Assembly: GCA_910578505.1 (NCBI GenBank)
Contig: CAJTPV010000014.1
Coordinates: 1 to 64,000, forward strand
Source of the DNA: an uncultured Oscillospiraceae bacterium
Lineage (GTDB): Bacteria > Bacillota > Clostridia > Oscillospirales > Oscillospiraceae
Reading direction: 5' to 3'
Length of the DNA: 64,000 nt
How positions within the stretch are numbered: the first letter of the stretch is position 1; every line of letters begins with the position of its first letter. Made by a program: the position numbers and the translations under genes. Below the pieces are notes generated by a model that saw only the letters and a program-made list of their open reading frames with translations, was not told the DNA's origin and ran no database searches. Below are positions 34,470-43,294 of the stretch, in pieces.

Positions 34470-35930
34470 ATGAAACATGCATCTACACGATATGCCGGGG
34501 TCTGGGACAGCGGCTGCGTCCACGAGGAGTGCGGCGTCTTCGGCATCTGGACGCCGGAGGGCTCCGGCCTCAGTCCGGCCCACGAGTCTTACGCCGCCCT
34601 ATTCGCCCTGCAGCACCGGGGTCAGGAGGCCTGCGGCATCGCGGTGAACAACCGGGGCGTCATCCGCTGCCACCGGGACGTGGGGCTGGTGGGCGAGGTG
34701 TTCCATCAGGCCCTGCTGGACTCCATGCAGGGCTCCATGGCCATCGGCCACGTCCGTTATTCCACCACCGGCGACCCCCGCCGGGAAAATGCCCAGCCCC
34801 TGGTCATCACCCATGTCAAGGGGAACCTGGCTCTGGCCCACAACGGCAATCTGGTCAACGCCGGCCAGCTGCGCCGGAAGCTGGAGCTGGGCGGCGCAAT
34901 CTTCCGCTCCTCCTCCGACACCGAGGTGCTGGTCTACACCCTGGTGCAGGAGCGCCTCAGGGCCAGCTCCATCGAGGAGGCCGTGGTCAACGCCATGGAC
35001 GTGCTGGAGGGGGCCTACTCCCTGTGCATCATGTCCGCCCAAAAGCTGATTGCCGCCAGAGACCCCCGCGGCATGCGGCCCCTGTGCATGGGGCGCATGG
35101 GGGACGCGGTGGTCTTTGCCTCGGAGTCCTGCGCGCTGGACGCCCTGGGCGCGTCGTTTGTCCGGGATATCGAGCCGGGGGAGGTGGTCGTGGCAGACCG
35201 CCGGGGGGGCGTGCGCTCCCTCCGGAGCGGCATACAGGCCAGGAGCGCACTGTGCGCCTTTGAGTACATCTATTTTTCCCGCCCGGACTCCGTGATCGAC
35301 GGCGCGTCGGTGGAGCTGGCCCGGCAGGAGGCCGGAAAATACCTCTCCATGGAGTACCCTGTCGGCGCGGACATGGTTATGGGCGTGCCGGACTCCGGTA
35401 TCCCTGCCGCCATCGGCTATGCCCGCTGCTCCGGTATCCCCTACGGTGTAGGTCTCATCAAAAACCGCTACATCGGACGCACCTTCATCCAGCCCGGCCA
35501 GGACAGCCGGGAGCGGTCCGTCCGCTTGAAGCTGAACGCCCTGCGGGAGGCAGTGAAGGGCAGGCGCGTCATCCTGGTGGATGATTCCATCGTCCGCGGC
35601 ACGACCTGCGCCCGCCTGATCCAGATGGTGCGGAACGCGGGGGCGGCGGAGGTCCATCTCCGCATCTCCGCCCCGCCCTTCCGATTCCCCTGCTTTTTCG
35701 GCGTGGACATCCCGGACCAGGAATCGCTGCTGGCCCATGGCCGCACAGTGGAAGAAATGCGGGCGTGTACAGGGGCGGATTCTCTGGGGTTTCTGTCTGT
35801 TGACGCCCTGCACAAAATCGCCAGGGACTGCAGGCTGACGCTCTGCGACGCCTGCTTTACCGGTCAATATCCCATGGAGGTCCCCAGCCAGGCAGAGAAA
35901 AATATTTTTGAAAGTGAGATCGACTCATAA
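34470..35930 (+). CDS. purF: Amidophosphoribosyltransferase PurF (Fe-S type)
   Basis: A 486-residue enzyme for the first step, PRPP plus glutamine to phosphoribosylamine. A 20-residue propeptide precedes the catalytic Cys21 of CGVFGIW, as in B. subtilis PurF. The PRPP loop is VILVDDSIVRGTT. Cysteines in SALCAFEY, PCFFGVD and LCDACFTGQYP match the four 4Fe-4S ligands, so oxygen sensitivity is expected. ATG 34470 has only a distant AAAAGG; re-initiation after the small ORF is likely. Confidence 0.93.
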   Translation: MKHASTRYAGVWDSGCVHEECGVFGIWTPEGSGLSPAHESYAALFALQHRGQEACGIAVNNRGVIRCHRDVGLVGEVFHQALLDSMQGSMAIGHVRYSTTGDPRRENAQPLVITHVKGNLALAHNGNLVNAGQLRRKLELGGAIFRSSSDTEVLVYTLVQERLRASSIEEAVVNAMDVLEGAYSLCIMSAQKLIAARDPRGMRPLCMGRMGDAVVFASESCALDALGASFVRDIEPGEVVVADRRGGVRSLRSGIQARSALCAFEYIYFSRPDSVIDGASVELARQEAGKYLSMEYPVGADMVMGVPDSGIPAAIGYARCSGIPYGVGLIKNRYIGRTFIQPGQDSRERSVRLKLNALREAVKGRRVILVDDSIVRGTTCARLIQMVRNAGAAEVHLRISAPPFRFPCFFGVDIPDQESLLAHGRTVEEMRACTGADSLGFLSVDALHKIARDCRLTLCDACFTGQYPMEVPSQAEKNIFESEIDS

Positions 35931-35950
35931 GCCGGCGCGGCCGGCGTAAC

Positions 35951-35981
35951 AGTATTTCCGAATTTGAAATCCGGAAATACT
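35951..35981 (+). repeat. Hairpin 1 between purF and the second PurF-like gene
   Basis: AGTATTTCCG pairs with CGGAAATACT over an 11-base loop, 20 bases after the purF stop. Confidence 0.7.
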
Positions 35982-36006
35982 CCATTTGATTTAAGCCGAT
36001 TTGCTC

Positions 36007-36024
36007 GCCGCCCCTTGCGGCGGC
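36007..36024 (+). repeat. Hairpin 2 between purF and the second PurF-like gene
   Basis: GCCGCC pairs with GGCGGC over a six-base loop. Confidence 0.5.
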
Positions 36025-36044
36025 AGCCGAAAAGCATGGCACAT

Positions 36045-36075
36045 ATTACTTCCGGCCCTTTCGTCCGGAAGTAAT
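36045..36075 (+). repeat. Hairpin 3, next to ribosome site of the second PurF-like gene
   Basis: ATTACTTCCGG pairs perfectly with CCGGAAGTAAT over a nine-base loop, ending three bases before AAGGAGG. None of the three hairpins has a T-run, so they look like processing or translation-control structures. Confidence 0.7.
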
Positions 36076-36094
36076 CAATAAGGAGGAGCACATT

Positions 36095-37516
36095 TTGGGC
36101 GGTTTTTTTGGGGCAGTCTCCAAGCGGGATTGCGTTCTTGACATCTTTTTCGGCGTGGACTACCACTCCCACCTGGGCACCCGCCGGGGCGGCATGATCA
36201 TTTACGATCAGAAGAGCGGCTTCCAGCGCCAGATCCACAATATCGAAAACACGCCTTTCCGTACCAAATTTGAGAAGGACATCTCGAAATTCCACGGCGG
36301 CAGCGGCATCGGCTGCATCAGCGACACGGACCCCCAGCCCCTGCTGGTGCGCTCCCATCTGGGCCTGTTCGCCATCACCACCGTGGGCATCATCAACAAC
36401 ACAGACGAGATCGTGGAGAGATTTTTCTCCGACAAGGGGCACCAGTTCATGGCCATGAGCTCCGGCCAGGTCAACGCCACCGAGCTGACCGCCGCCCTCA
36501 TCAACCAGCGGGACACCCTGGTGGAGGGCATCCGCCACGCCCAGGAGATCATCGACGGCTCCGCCACCATCCTGGTTTTGACGCCGGAGGGCATCATCGC
36601 CGCCAGGGACAAGCTGGGCCGGCTGCCGGTGCTCATCGGGCAGAGCGAGGACGGGTGCTGCGTGTCCTTCGAGTCCTTCGCCTACCACAAGCTGGGGTAC
36701 CACGACGCCTATGAGCTGGGCCCCCAGGAGATTGTGGAGGTGACGGCGGAGGGCTGGAAAACCCTGTCCCCCGCCGGGGAGAAAATGCGCATCTGCGCCT
36801 TCCTCTGGACCTACTACGGCTACCCCAACTCCAACTACGAGGGGGTCAACGTGGAGGTCATGCGCTACCGCAACGGGGAGATCATGGCCCGGGACGAGAT
36901 CGCCCGGGGCCAGCTGCCCAAGGTGGACTATGTGGCGGGGGTGCCGGACTCCGGTCTGCCCCACGCCATCGGCTACGCCAACCGCAGCGGCAAGGCCTTT
37001 GCCCGCCCCTTTGTCAAGTATACCCCGACCTGGCCCAGATCTTTCATGCCCGCCAACCAGGACGTGCGCAACCAGGTGGCGAAGATGAAGCAGATCCCCG
37101 TGCCGGAGCTGATTGAGGGGAAAAAGCTGCTGTTTGTGGACGACTCCATCGTCCGGGGCACCCAGCTGCGGGAGACCATCGAGTTCCTGTACGGCTGCGG
37201 CGCGGAGGAGGTCCATATGCGCTCCGCCTGCCCGCCCATCATGTACGGGTGCAAGTACCTGAACTTCTCCCGGAGCAACTCCGACATGGAGCTGCTGGCC
37301 CGCTCCACCATCCAGAAGCTGGAGGGGGACGGCGGGCAGGAGCATCTGGACGAGTACGCCGACGGCTCCACGGAGCGGGGCCAGTGCCTGCTGAAGACCA
37401 TCTGTGAGAGCATGGGCTTCAGCTCCCTGGGGTACCAGTCCCTGGACGGGCTGCTGGAGGCCATCGGCATCGACAAGGAAAAAATCTGTACTTACTGCTG
37501 GACAGGGAGGGAATGA
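36095..37516 (+). CDS. PurF-like phosphoribosyltransferase lacking the catalytic cysteine
   Basis: A 473-residue paralog of PurF. The PRPP loop LLFVDDSIVRGTQ and the C-terminal CTYCWTGRE are kept, but the N-terminus reads MGGFFGAVSK where glutaminases of this family have MCGIFG, so Gly replaces the nucleophile Cys. It should not hydrolyse glutamine by the normal route; it may use ammonia, bind a partner, or regulate. The start is TTG 36095 with AAGGAGG eight bases upstream, and no upstream in-frame start would add a suitable Cys. It lies between purF and purM, so it is expressed with the pathway. Confidence 0.85.
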   Translation: MGGFFGAVSKRDCVLDIFFGVDYHSHLGTRRGGMIIYDQKSGFQRQIHNIENTPFRTKFEKDISKFHGGSGIGCISDTDPQPLLVRSHLGLFAITTVGIINNTDEIVERFFSDKGHQFMAMSSGQVNATELTAALINQRDTLVEGIRHAQEIIDGSATILVLTPEGIIAARDKLGRLPVLIGQSEDGCCVSFESFAYHKLGYHDAYELGPQEIVEVTAEGWKTLSPAGEKMRICAFLWTYYGYPNSNYEGVNVEVMRYRNGEIMARDEIARGQLPKVDYVAGVPDSGLPHAIGYANRSGKAFARPFVKYTPTWPRSFMPANQDVRNQVAKMKQIPVPELIEGKKLLFVDDSIVRGTQLRETIEFLYGCGAEEVHMRSACPPIMYGCKYLNFSRSNSDMELLARSTIQKLEGDGGQEHLDEYADGSTERGQCLLKTICESMGFSSLGYQSLDGLLEAIGIDKEKICTYCWTGRE

Positions 37517-37520
37517 TCCT

Positions 37521-38561
37521 ATGAACGAGAGCTATTCCGCCTCCTACGCCGCAGCCGGTGTGGACATCACCGCCGGCTACAGGGCGGTGGAGCTGATGAA
37601 GGCCCATGTGGCCCGGACCATGACCGCCGGAATGGCGGAAAATATCGGCGGCTTCGGCGGCCTGTTCCAGCTGGACACGGCGGGCATGGCCCACCCCTGC
37701 CTGGTCTCCGGCACCGACGGCGTGGGGACCAAGCTCCGTATCGCCCAGCTGCTGGACAGGCATGACACCATCGGCATCGACTGCGTGGCCATGTGCGTCA
37801 ACGACGTGATCTGCTGCGGGGCAAAGCCGCTGTTTTTCCTGGATTATATCGCCTGCGGCAGGAATACCCCTGAAAAGATCGCCGCCATTGTGGGCGGCGT
37901 GGCGGAGGGCTGCGTGCAGTCCGGCGCGGCCCTGGTGGGCGGCGAGACCGCCGAGCACCCCGGCATGATGGCGGAGGACGACTACGATTTGGCCGGCTTC
38001 ACCGTGGGCGTGGTGGACCGGGACAAGGTCGTCGACACCAGCCGCACCGCCCCCGGCGACGCGGTCATCGCCCTGCCCTCCAGCGGCGTACACTCCAACG
38101 GCTTTTCCCTGGTCCGCAAGGTCTTCGACGTGGAGCACGCGGACCTGCGCACCCCCCTGGAATCCCTGGGAGGCCGCAGCCTGGGGGACGCCCTGCTGGA
38201 GCCCACGGTCATCTATGTCAAACCCGTTCTGGCCCTGCTGGAGGGCGCGGAGGTCCACGGCATCTCCCACATCACCGGCGGCGGCTTCTATGAGAACATC
38301 CCCCGCAGCATCCCGGAGGGCCTGTGCGCCCGGATCGAGAAAGCCGTCCTGCGCACGCCGCCTATCTTTGATTTGATTGCCGGGACCGGGAACATCCCGG
38401 AGCGGGATATGTACAACACCTTCAACATGGGCGTGGGCATGAGCGTCACGGTGGCGAAAACGGACGCGGACAGGGCCCTGAATATTCTGCACGCCCAGGG
38501 CGTGGACGCCTACGTCATGGGTGAGATCGTCCGGAGCGGGGAGAAGGTGGCGCTGTGCTGA
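37521..38561 (+). CDS. purM: AIR synthetase PurM
   Basis: A 346-residue ATP-dependent cyclo-ligase converting FGAM to AIR. Visible blocks: YRAVELMKAHVARTM, GGFGGLFQLD, SGTDGVGTKLRIA and HITGGGFYENIPR. ATG 37521 lies four bases after the previous stop with GGGAGGG upstream. Its end overlaps the purN start. Confidence 0.96.
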   Translation: MNESYSASYAAAGVDITAGYRAVELMKAHVARTMTAGMAENIGGFGGLFQLDTAGMAHPCLVSGTDGVGTKLRIAQLLDRHDTIGIDCVAMCVNDVICCGAKPLFFLDYIACGRNTPEKIAAIVGGVAEGCVQSGAALVGGETAEHPGMMAEDDYDLAGFTVGVVDRDKVVDTSRTAPGDAVIALPSSGVHSNGFSLVRKVFDVEHADLRTPLESLGGRSLGDALLEPTVIYVKPVLALLEGAEVHGISHITGGGFYENIPRSIPEGLCARIEKAVLRTPPIFDLIAGTGNIPERDMYNTFNMGVGMSVTVAKTDADRALNILHAQGVDAYVMGEIVRSGEKVALC

Positions 38562-39163
38562 AAGCGTCCATCGCCGTGCTGGTCTCCGGCGGCGGCACCA
38601 ATCTGCAGGCCCTGCTGGACGCCCAGGCCTGCGGGGTGCTGAAAAGCGGCGTCATCCGCCTGGTCATCGCCGACAAGCCGGGCATCGGGGCCATTGCACG
38701 GGCCCAGGCGGCGGGGGTGACCTGCGCTGTGATCCCCCGCCGGGAGGAGGGCTTTGAGGCGCGGGTGCTGGAGGCCCTGGAGCAGCACCACATCGACATG
38801 GCGGTCCTGGCGGGCTTTCTGGGCATCCTGTCCGGGGAGGCCATCCGGCAGTTTGGAAAGCCCATCCTCAATGTCCACCCCTCCCTGATCCCCGCCTTCT
38901 GCGGCAAGGGATTTTATGGGCTGCGGGTCCACCAGACCGCCCTGGACTACGGCGTGAAGGTGACGGGCGCAACCGTGCATCTTGTCAACGAGATCCCTGA
39001 CGGCGGGAAAATCCTGCTCCAGAGGGCCGTGGAAGTCCAGCCCGGCGACACGGCGGAGATTTTGCAGCGCCGCGTGATGGAGCAGGCGGAGTGGAAATTG
39101 CTGCCCCAGGCGGCGGAGACCATCGCCGCGGAAATTGTGCGGAAAAAGGAGAATATGCCATGA
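38555..39163 (+). CDS. purN: GAR transformylase PurN
   Basis: A 202-residue formyl-tetrahydrofolate enzyme adding formyl to GAR. Blocks: VSGGGTNLQALLD, the catalytic region HPSLIPAFCGKGFYGLRVH and GATVHLVNEIPDGGKIL. It starts at GTG 38555 and overlaps purM by seven bases, with GGAG-rich sequence before it; its stop overlaps the next start as ATGA. Confidence 0.94.
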   Translation: MLKASIAVLVSGGGTNLQALLDAQACGVLKSGVIRLVIADKPGIGAIARAQAAGVTCAVIPRREEGFEARVLEALEQHHIDMAVLAGFLGILSGEAIRQFGKPILNVHPSLIPAFCGKGFYGLRVHQTALDYGVKVTGATVHLVNEIPDGGKILLQRAVEVQPGDTAEILQRRVMEQAEWKLLPQAAETIAAEIVRKKENMP

Positions 39164-39900
39164 CACAGGATTTGAGCGCGCTGCTGCGCGCAAACGCTTA
39201 CCCCGGACGGGGCATTATGCTGGGGAACCTGTACCGGCCCGGCGCCAATGCCGCCGTCATCGCCTACTTCATCATGGGCCGCAGCGAGAACAGCCGCAAC
39301 CGGGTCTTTGAGGAGACGCCGGACGGCATCCGCACCAAAGCCTTTGACGAGAGCAAAATGACGGACCCCTCCCTGATCATCTACCATCCGGTGCGGGTGG
39401 TCAGGCAGGGCGTCATCGTCACCAACGGCGACCAGACCGACACCATCCGGGACTACCTGAAGAAGGGGGAGTGCTACGTCTGCGCCCTGCGGACCCGTGA
39501 GTACGAGCCGGACCGGCCCAACTTCACCCCCCGGATCTCCGGCGTCCTGAAGCGGAACGGGGACTACTGCCTGTCCATCCTGAAGCACCAGGAGGAGGAG
39601 GGCTGCTGCCGGCAGTTCTTTGAGTACTCCGCACGGGCCGGCGCGGGCCACTTTATCAGCACCTATCAGGGCGACGGCGAACCGCTGCCCTCCTTTGCCG
39701 GGGAGCCGGTGAAGGTGGACGTGGCCGCCCCCAACGCCCCCGCTCTGGCGGAGGAGCTGTGGAGCGCCATGAACGAGGAGAATAAGGTGTCCCTTTTTGT
39801 GCAGTATATCGACCTGAGAAGTGGTCTTACCGACACGGTGATCGTCAACAAGCACACCGGAACCACGCACACCAAGGGTACGGCCTCCATCTGGCACTGA
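39160..39900 (+). CDS. purO: IMP cyclohydrolase, PurO type
   Basis: A 246-residue protein of the archaeal-type IMP cyclohydrolase family: RANAYPGRGIMLGNLY, AAVIAYFIMGRSENSRNR and NRVFEE blocks. It closes FAICAR to IMP, the last step, in place of the cyclohydrolase half of PurH. The matching transformylase is two genes downstream as a separate protein. ATG 39160 overlaps the purN stop and has AAAGGAG upstream. Confidence 0.88.
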   Translation: MTQDLSALLRANAYPGRGIMLGNLYRPGANAAVIAYFIMGRSENSRNRVFEETPDGIRTKAFDESKMTDPSLIIYHPVRVVRQGVIVTNGDQTDTIRDYLKKGECYVCALRTREYEPDRPNFTPRISGVLKRNGDYCLSILKHQEEEGCCRQFFEYSARAGAGHFISTYQGDGEPLPSFAGEPVKVDVAAPNAPALAEELWSAMNEENKVSLFVQYIDLRSGLTDTVIVNKHTGTTHTKGTASIWH

Positions 39901-39913
39901 AAGGAGCGCAATC

Positions 39914-41350
39914 ATGGAACGAAACCGGGACGGCTACATCTCCCCCCTCTCCACCCGCTACGCCAGCCGGGAGATGCAGTATCTGTTCTCTGACAACAAC
40001 AAATTCCGTACCTGGCGGAAGCTGTGGATCGCCCTGGCCAAGGCGGAAAAGCAGCTGGGGCTGGACATCACGGACGCGCAGATTGCCCAGCTGGAATCCC
40101 ATGCGGATGACGTCAACTACGACGTGGCCGAGGCCAGGGAAAAGCAGGTCCGCCACGACGTCATGAGCCACGTCTACGCCTACGGCCAGCAGTGCCCGGA
40201 CGCCGAGGCCATCATCCACCTGGGGGCCACCTCCTGCTATGTGGGGGACAACACGGACGTCATCATCCTCCGGGACGCGGCCCGGCTGGTGCTGCGCAAG
40301 TGCGCCCAGGTGCTGCGCAATCTGGCCGCCTTTGCGGACCAGTATAAGCTCCTGCCCTGTCTGGCCTACACCCACCTGCAGCCCGCCCAGCTGACCACCG
40401 TGGGCAAGCGGGCCACGCTGTGGATGAACGAGCTGGTGATGGATGTGGAGAACCTGGAGTACCAGGTCTCCGCCCTGGGCCTGCGGGGCGTGAAGGGCAC
40501 CACCGGCACCCAGGCCAGCTTTATGGAGCTCTTTGACGGCGACGAGGAAAAGGTCAAAAGCCTGGAGAGGCTGGTGGCGGAGCAGGTGGGCTTTGACAAG
40601 TGGGTGCCCGTGTCCGGCCAGACCTACTCCCGGAAGGTGGACGCCTATTTCCTGGGGGCCCTGTCCGGCATCGCCCAGTCCGCCTGCAAGTTCGCCACGG
40701 ACCTGCGGCTGCTGCAGTCCTTTGAGGAGATGGAGGAGCCCTTTGAGAAGAGCCAGATCGGCTCCTCCGCCATGCCCTACAAGCGCAACCCCATGCGCTC
40801 CGAGCGCATCTGCGCCCTGAGCCGCTATGTCATCCAGGACGCCGTCAACCCGGCCATGACGGCGGCCACCCAGTGGTTCGAGCGGACGCTGGACGACAGC
40901 GCCAACCGCCGCATCGCGGTGGCGGAGGCGTTTCTGGCCGTGGACGCGATTTTGGAGATCTATATCAACGTCACCGCAGGGCTGGTGGTCTATGACCGGG
41001 TGGTCCGCCGCCGGGTGATGGAAAAGCTGCCCTTTATGGCCACGGAGGACATCATGATGGAGGCGGTGAAGCGGGGCGGCAACCGGCAGGAGCTCCATGA
41101 GGCCCTGCGGGAGCACTCCCACGCCGCCGCCCGGCAGGTGAAGGTGGAGGGCGGGGCCAACGACCTCATCGACCGCATTGCCGCCGACCCCCTCTTCCCC
41201 CTGTCCAGGCAGGAGATCGAGGCCCAGATGGACCCCGGGCGGTATGTGGGCCGGGCCCCCGGACAGGTGACGGAGTATTTGCGCGATGTCATCGCCCCCA
41301 TCCTGGCCCGGTATCCCGATGAAAATATCCGCGCGGAGCTGAACGTGTAA
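39914..41350 (+). CDS. purB: Adenylosuccinate lyase PurB
   Basis: A 478-residue member of the fumarase/aspartase superfamily with the signature GSSAMPYKRNPMRSERI and the TCYVGDNTD-like and THLQPAQ-type blocks. It releases fumarate from SAICAR and from adenylosuccinate, so it serves both IMP and AMP synthesis. ATG 39914 has AAAGGAG upstream. Confidence 0.95.
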   Translation: MERNRDGYISPLSTRYASREMQYLFSDNNKFRTWRKLWIALAKAEKQLGLDITDAQIAQLESHADDVNYDVAEAREKQVRHDVMSHVYAYGQQCPDAEAIIHLGATSCYVGDNTDVIILRDAARLVLRKCAQVLRNLAAFADQYKLLPCLAYTHLQPAQLTTVGKRATLWMNELVMDVENLEYQVSALGLRGVKGTTGTQASFMELFDGDEEKVKSLERLVAEQVGFDKWVPVSGQTYSRKVDAYFLGALSGIAQSACKFATDLRLLQSFEEMEEPFEKSQIGSSAMPYKRNPMRSERICALSRYVIQDAVNPAMTAATQWFERTLDDSANRRIAVAEAFLAVDAILEIYINVTAGLVVYDRVVRRRVMEKLPFMATEDIMMEAVKRGGNRQELHEALREHSHAAARQVKVEGGANDLIDRIAADPLFPLSRQEIEAQMDPGRYVGRAPGQVTEYLRDVIAPILARYPDENIRAELNV

Positions 41351-41367
41351 GAAAGGAGCACCTTCCC

Positions 41368-42552
41368 ATGAAAGAATTGGAATTGAAATATGGCTGCAAC
41401 CCCAACCAGAAGCCCGCCCGCATTTTTATGCGGGACGGCGGCGAGCTGCCGGTGACGGTCCTTAACGGCAAGCCCGGCTATATCAATTTTCTGGACGCGC
41501 TGAACGCCTGGCAGCTGGTCAAGGAGCTGAAGGAAGCGCTGGGACTGCCCGCCGCCGCGTCTTTCAAGCACGTATCGCCCACCTGCGCAGCCGTGGGCCT
41601 GCCGCTGAGCGGGCCGCTGCAGAAGGCCTGCTTTGTGGACGACATCCCGGACCTGAGCGCCAGCCCCCTGGCCTGCGCCTACGCCCGTGCCAGAGGCGCG
41701 GACCGGCTGTGCTCCTTCGGCGACTGGGCGGCCCTCAGCGACGTGTGCGACGCCACCACGGCCAAGCTCATCGCCCGTGAGGTGTCCGACGGCGTCATCG
41801 CCCCCGGCTACACCTCCGAGGCCCTGGAGATTCTGCAGGCCAAGCGCAAGGGCGGCTATGCGGTGGTGCAGATCAACCCGGACTATGAGCCGGCCCTCCA
41901 GGAGACCAAGGACGTGTTCGGCATCACCTTTGAGCAGGGCCGCAACAACTCCAAGATCGGCCTGGAGCTGCTGAACAATATTGTCACCAACAACGACTAT
42001 CTGCCGGATACGGCCCGCCGGGACCTGATTGTGGCCCTCATCACGCTGAAATACACCCAGTCCAACTCCGTCTGCTACGCCAAGGACGGGCAGGCCATCG
42101 GTGTGGGCGCGGGCCAGCAGAGCCGCATCCACTGCACCCGTCTGGCCGGCAGCAAGGCGGACACCTGGCACCTGCGCCAGCATCCGAAGACCCTGGCCCT
42201 GCCCTTTATCCCCACCCTCAGCCGTCCGGAGCGGGACAACATCGTGGACAGCTACATCAACGGCAACGAGGAGGACGTGTGCGCAGACGGCGTGTGGCAC
42301 AAGTATTTCTGGCACCATCCGGAGCGCCTGACCTGCGGAGAGGCCCGTGCGTGGCTGGACAACCTGAAGGAAGTGTCCCTGGCCAGCGACGCCTTCTTCC
42401 CCTTTGCGGACAACATCGAGCGGGCCCGCCGCAGCGGCGTCCGGTACGTGGCGGAGCCCGGCGGGTCCATCCGGGATGATCTGGTCATCTCCAAGTGCAA
42501 CGACTATGACATGGTCATGGCGTTCACCGGCCTGCGGCTGTTCCACCACTGA
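41368..42552 (+). CDS. Stand-alone AICAR transformylase
   Basis: A 394-residue protein equal to the C-terminal half of PurH only: LKYGCNPNQKPARIF, FKHVSPTCAAVG, VVQINPDYEP, QSNSVCYAKDGQAIGVGAGQQSR and the terminal DDLVISKCNDYDMVMAFTG. It formylates AICAR with formyl-tetrahydrofolate; PurO then closes the ring. Such single-domain forms have been called PurV. ATG 41368 has AAAGGAG upstream. It ends the first block of the operon, before a terminator and the AT-rich island. Confidence 0.93.
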   Translation: MKELELKYGCNPNQKPARIFMRDGGELPVTVLNGKPGYINFLDALNAWQLVKELKEALGLPAAASFKHVSPTCAAVGLPLSGPLQKACFVDDIPDLSASPLACAYARARGADRLCSFGDWAALSDVCDATTAKLIAREVSDGVIAPGYTSEALEILQAKRKGGYAVVQINPDYEPALQETKDVFGITFEQGRNNSKIGLELLNNIVTNNDYLPDTARRDLIVALITLKYTQSNSVCYAKDGQAIGVGAGQQSRIHCTRLAGSKADTWHLRQHPKTLALPFIPTLSRPERDNIVDSYINGNEEDVCADGVWHKYFWHHPERLTCGEARAWLDNLKEVSLASDAFFPFADNIERARRSGVRYVAEPGGSIRDDLVISKCNDYDMVMAFTGLRLFHH

Positions 42553-42562
42553 TAGAATTTTT

Positions 42563-42591
42563 CCTTTGCCGTCCCACTGGGGCGGCAAAGG
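42563..42591 (+). terminator. Hairpin terminator after the AICAR transformylase
   Basis: CCTTTGCCGTCCC and GGGGCGGCAAAGG form a 13-bp stem with one G-T pair and a three-base loop, followed by TTGGTTATAAT. The T content after it is modest, so read-through into purD is possible. Confidence 0.65.
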
Positions 42592-42726
42592 TTGGTTATA
42601 ATACTTTTTCCTGAAAGGTGCTTGCATCAAGCAAAAGCTAGATATAAAATTGGGAGGCAGTTCACAAAATGAAATTGTATAAGCTGCTCGATTCAGCCGG
42701 CAAGGAATATCTTTCTGAGATACCAG

Positions 42727-42734
42727 GAACTTTT
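42727..42734. repeat. Target site duplication, left copy
   Basis: GAACTTTT, repeated at 42997-43004; eight bases is the duplication length typical of ISL3-family transposases. Confidence 0.85.
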
Positions 42735-42996
42735 GGCTCTTCGGTAGTTTGAGTGGGTGGCATATCTCGTGAAAATCAGCCATACCAGAGGTTTCCAGTA
42801 TTTTGAGTGATACACAAAAGAAAGCAGGAAATAGCACCGTGTCACAAACCTGTCAAGGCAGCGGCTACGCCTCGCCTATGGCGGCCTTGACAGCCTTGCG
42901 CCACAGTGCTTTAGGGTAGCCAAGAGGGGCTAGCGCCCTTCCCTGGCAAATATTGCCCATCTCTCATTTGGTACCCACTCAAACTACCGAAGCCTC
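42735..42996. mobile_element. 262-bp MITE with ISL3-like ends
   Basis: A non-coding element with terminal inverted repeats sharing CTTCGGTAGTTTGAGTGGGT perfectly, plus GGCTC at the left tip. It carries no gene; the interior contains the inverted pair TGTCAAGGC and GCCTTGACA near 42855-42895. Its ends match 19 of 24 positions of the ISL3 element end at 378-401, so a related transposase could move it. It splits an Ada-like gene. Confidence 0.85.
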
Positions 42997-43004
42997 GAAC
43001 TTTT
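42997..43004. repeat. Target site duplication, right copy
   Basis: GAACTTTT, identical to 42727-42734. Confidence 0.85.
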
Positions 43005-43254
43005 GGTGGAAATAGCAGACTAAAAATTTATGGGCGTCTTGATTGCCCTACCGCACTCTCCACAATCAGAAGGTTTCCTGGAAGCTACGAAAAATTTCGC
43101 GTATTCTTTTCTGATGAAAAAACTGCACTGGCCGCCGGGTATCGTCCATGTGGAAATTGTTTGCGGACACAATATAGGGAATACATGGAAGATTCCCAAA
43201 AATATAAAGAGAAATTTGGACTCTAAGGAGAATATAGAGAAACTTTTTTACTGC

Positions 43255-43283
43255 TTGACAAAGGCGGCAGTTCTGGTTTATAA
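43255..43283 (+). promoter_or_regulatory. Promoter of the MntA-HepT operon
   Basis: TTGACA (43255-43260), 17 bases, TTATAA (43278-43283). It lies just after the Ada-like gene and gives the toxin-antitoxin pair its own transcript. Confidence 0.75.
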
Positions 43284-43294
43284 GTGTAAGGAGC

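Larger units (their letters stand above)
42669..43226 (+). pseudogene. Ada-like zinc-binding small protein gene, split by a MITE
   Basis: The first 22 codons (MKLYKLLDSAGKEYLSEIPG) run from ATG 42669 into the MITE at 42735 and then hit a stop. After the MITE the frame resumes at 43005 (GGNSRLKIYGRLDCPTAL ... AAGYRPCGNC) and ends at TAA 43224. Without the insert and its duplicated target the protein is 95 residues with one Cys and a CxxC, like the metal-binding N-terminal domain of Ada found as free small proteins in Firmicutes. GGGAGG precedes the ATG. The gene is disrupted; low GC marks it as part of the island. Confidence 0.8.
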
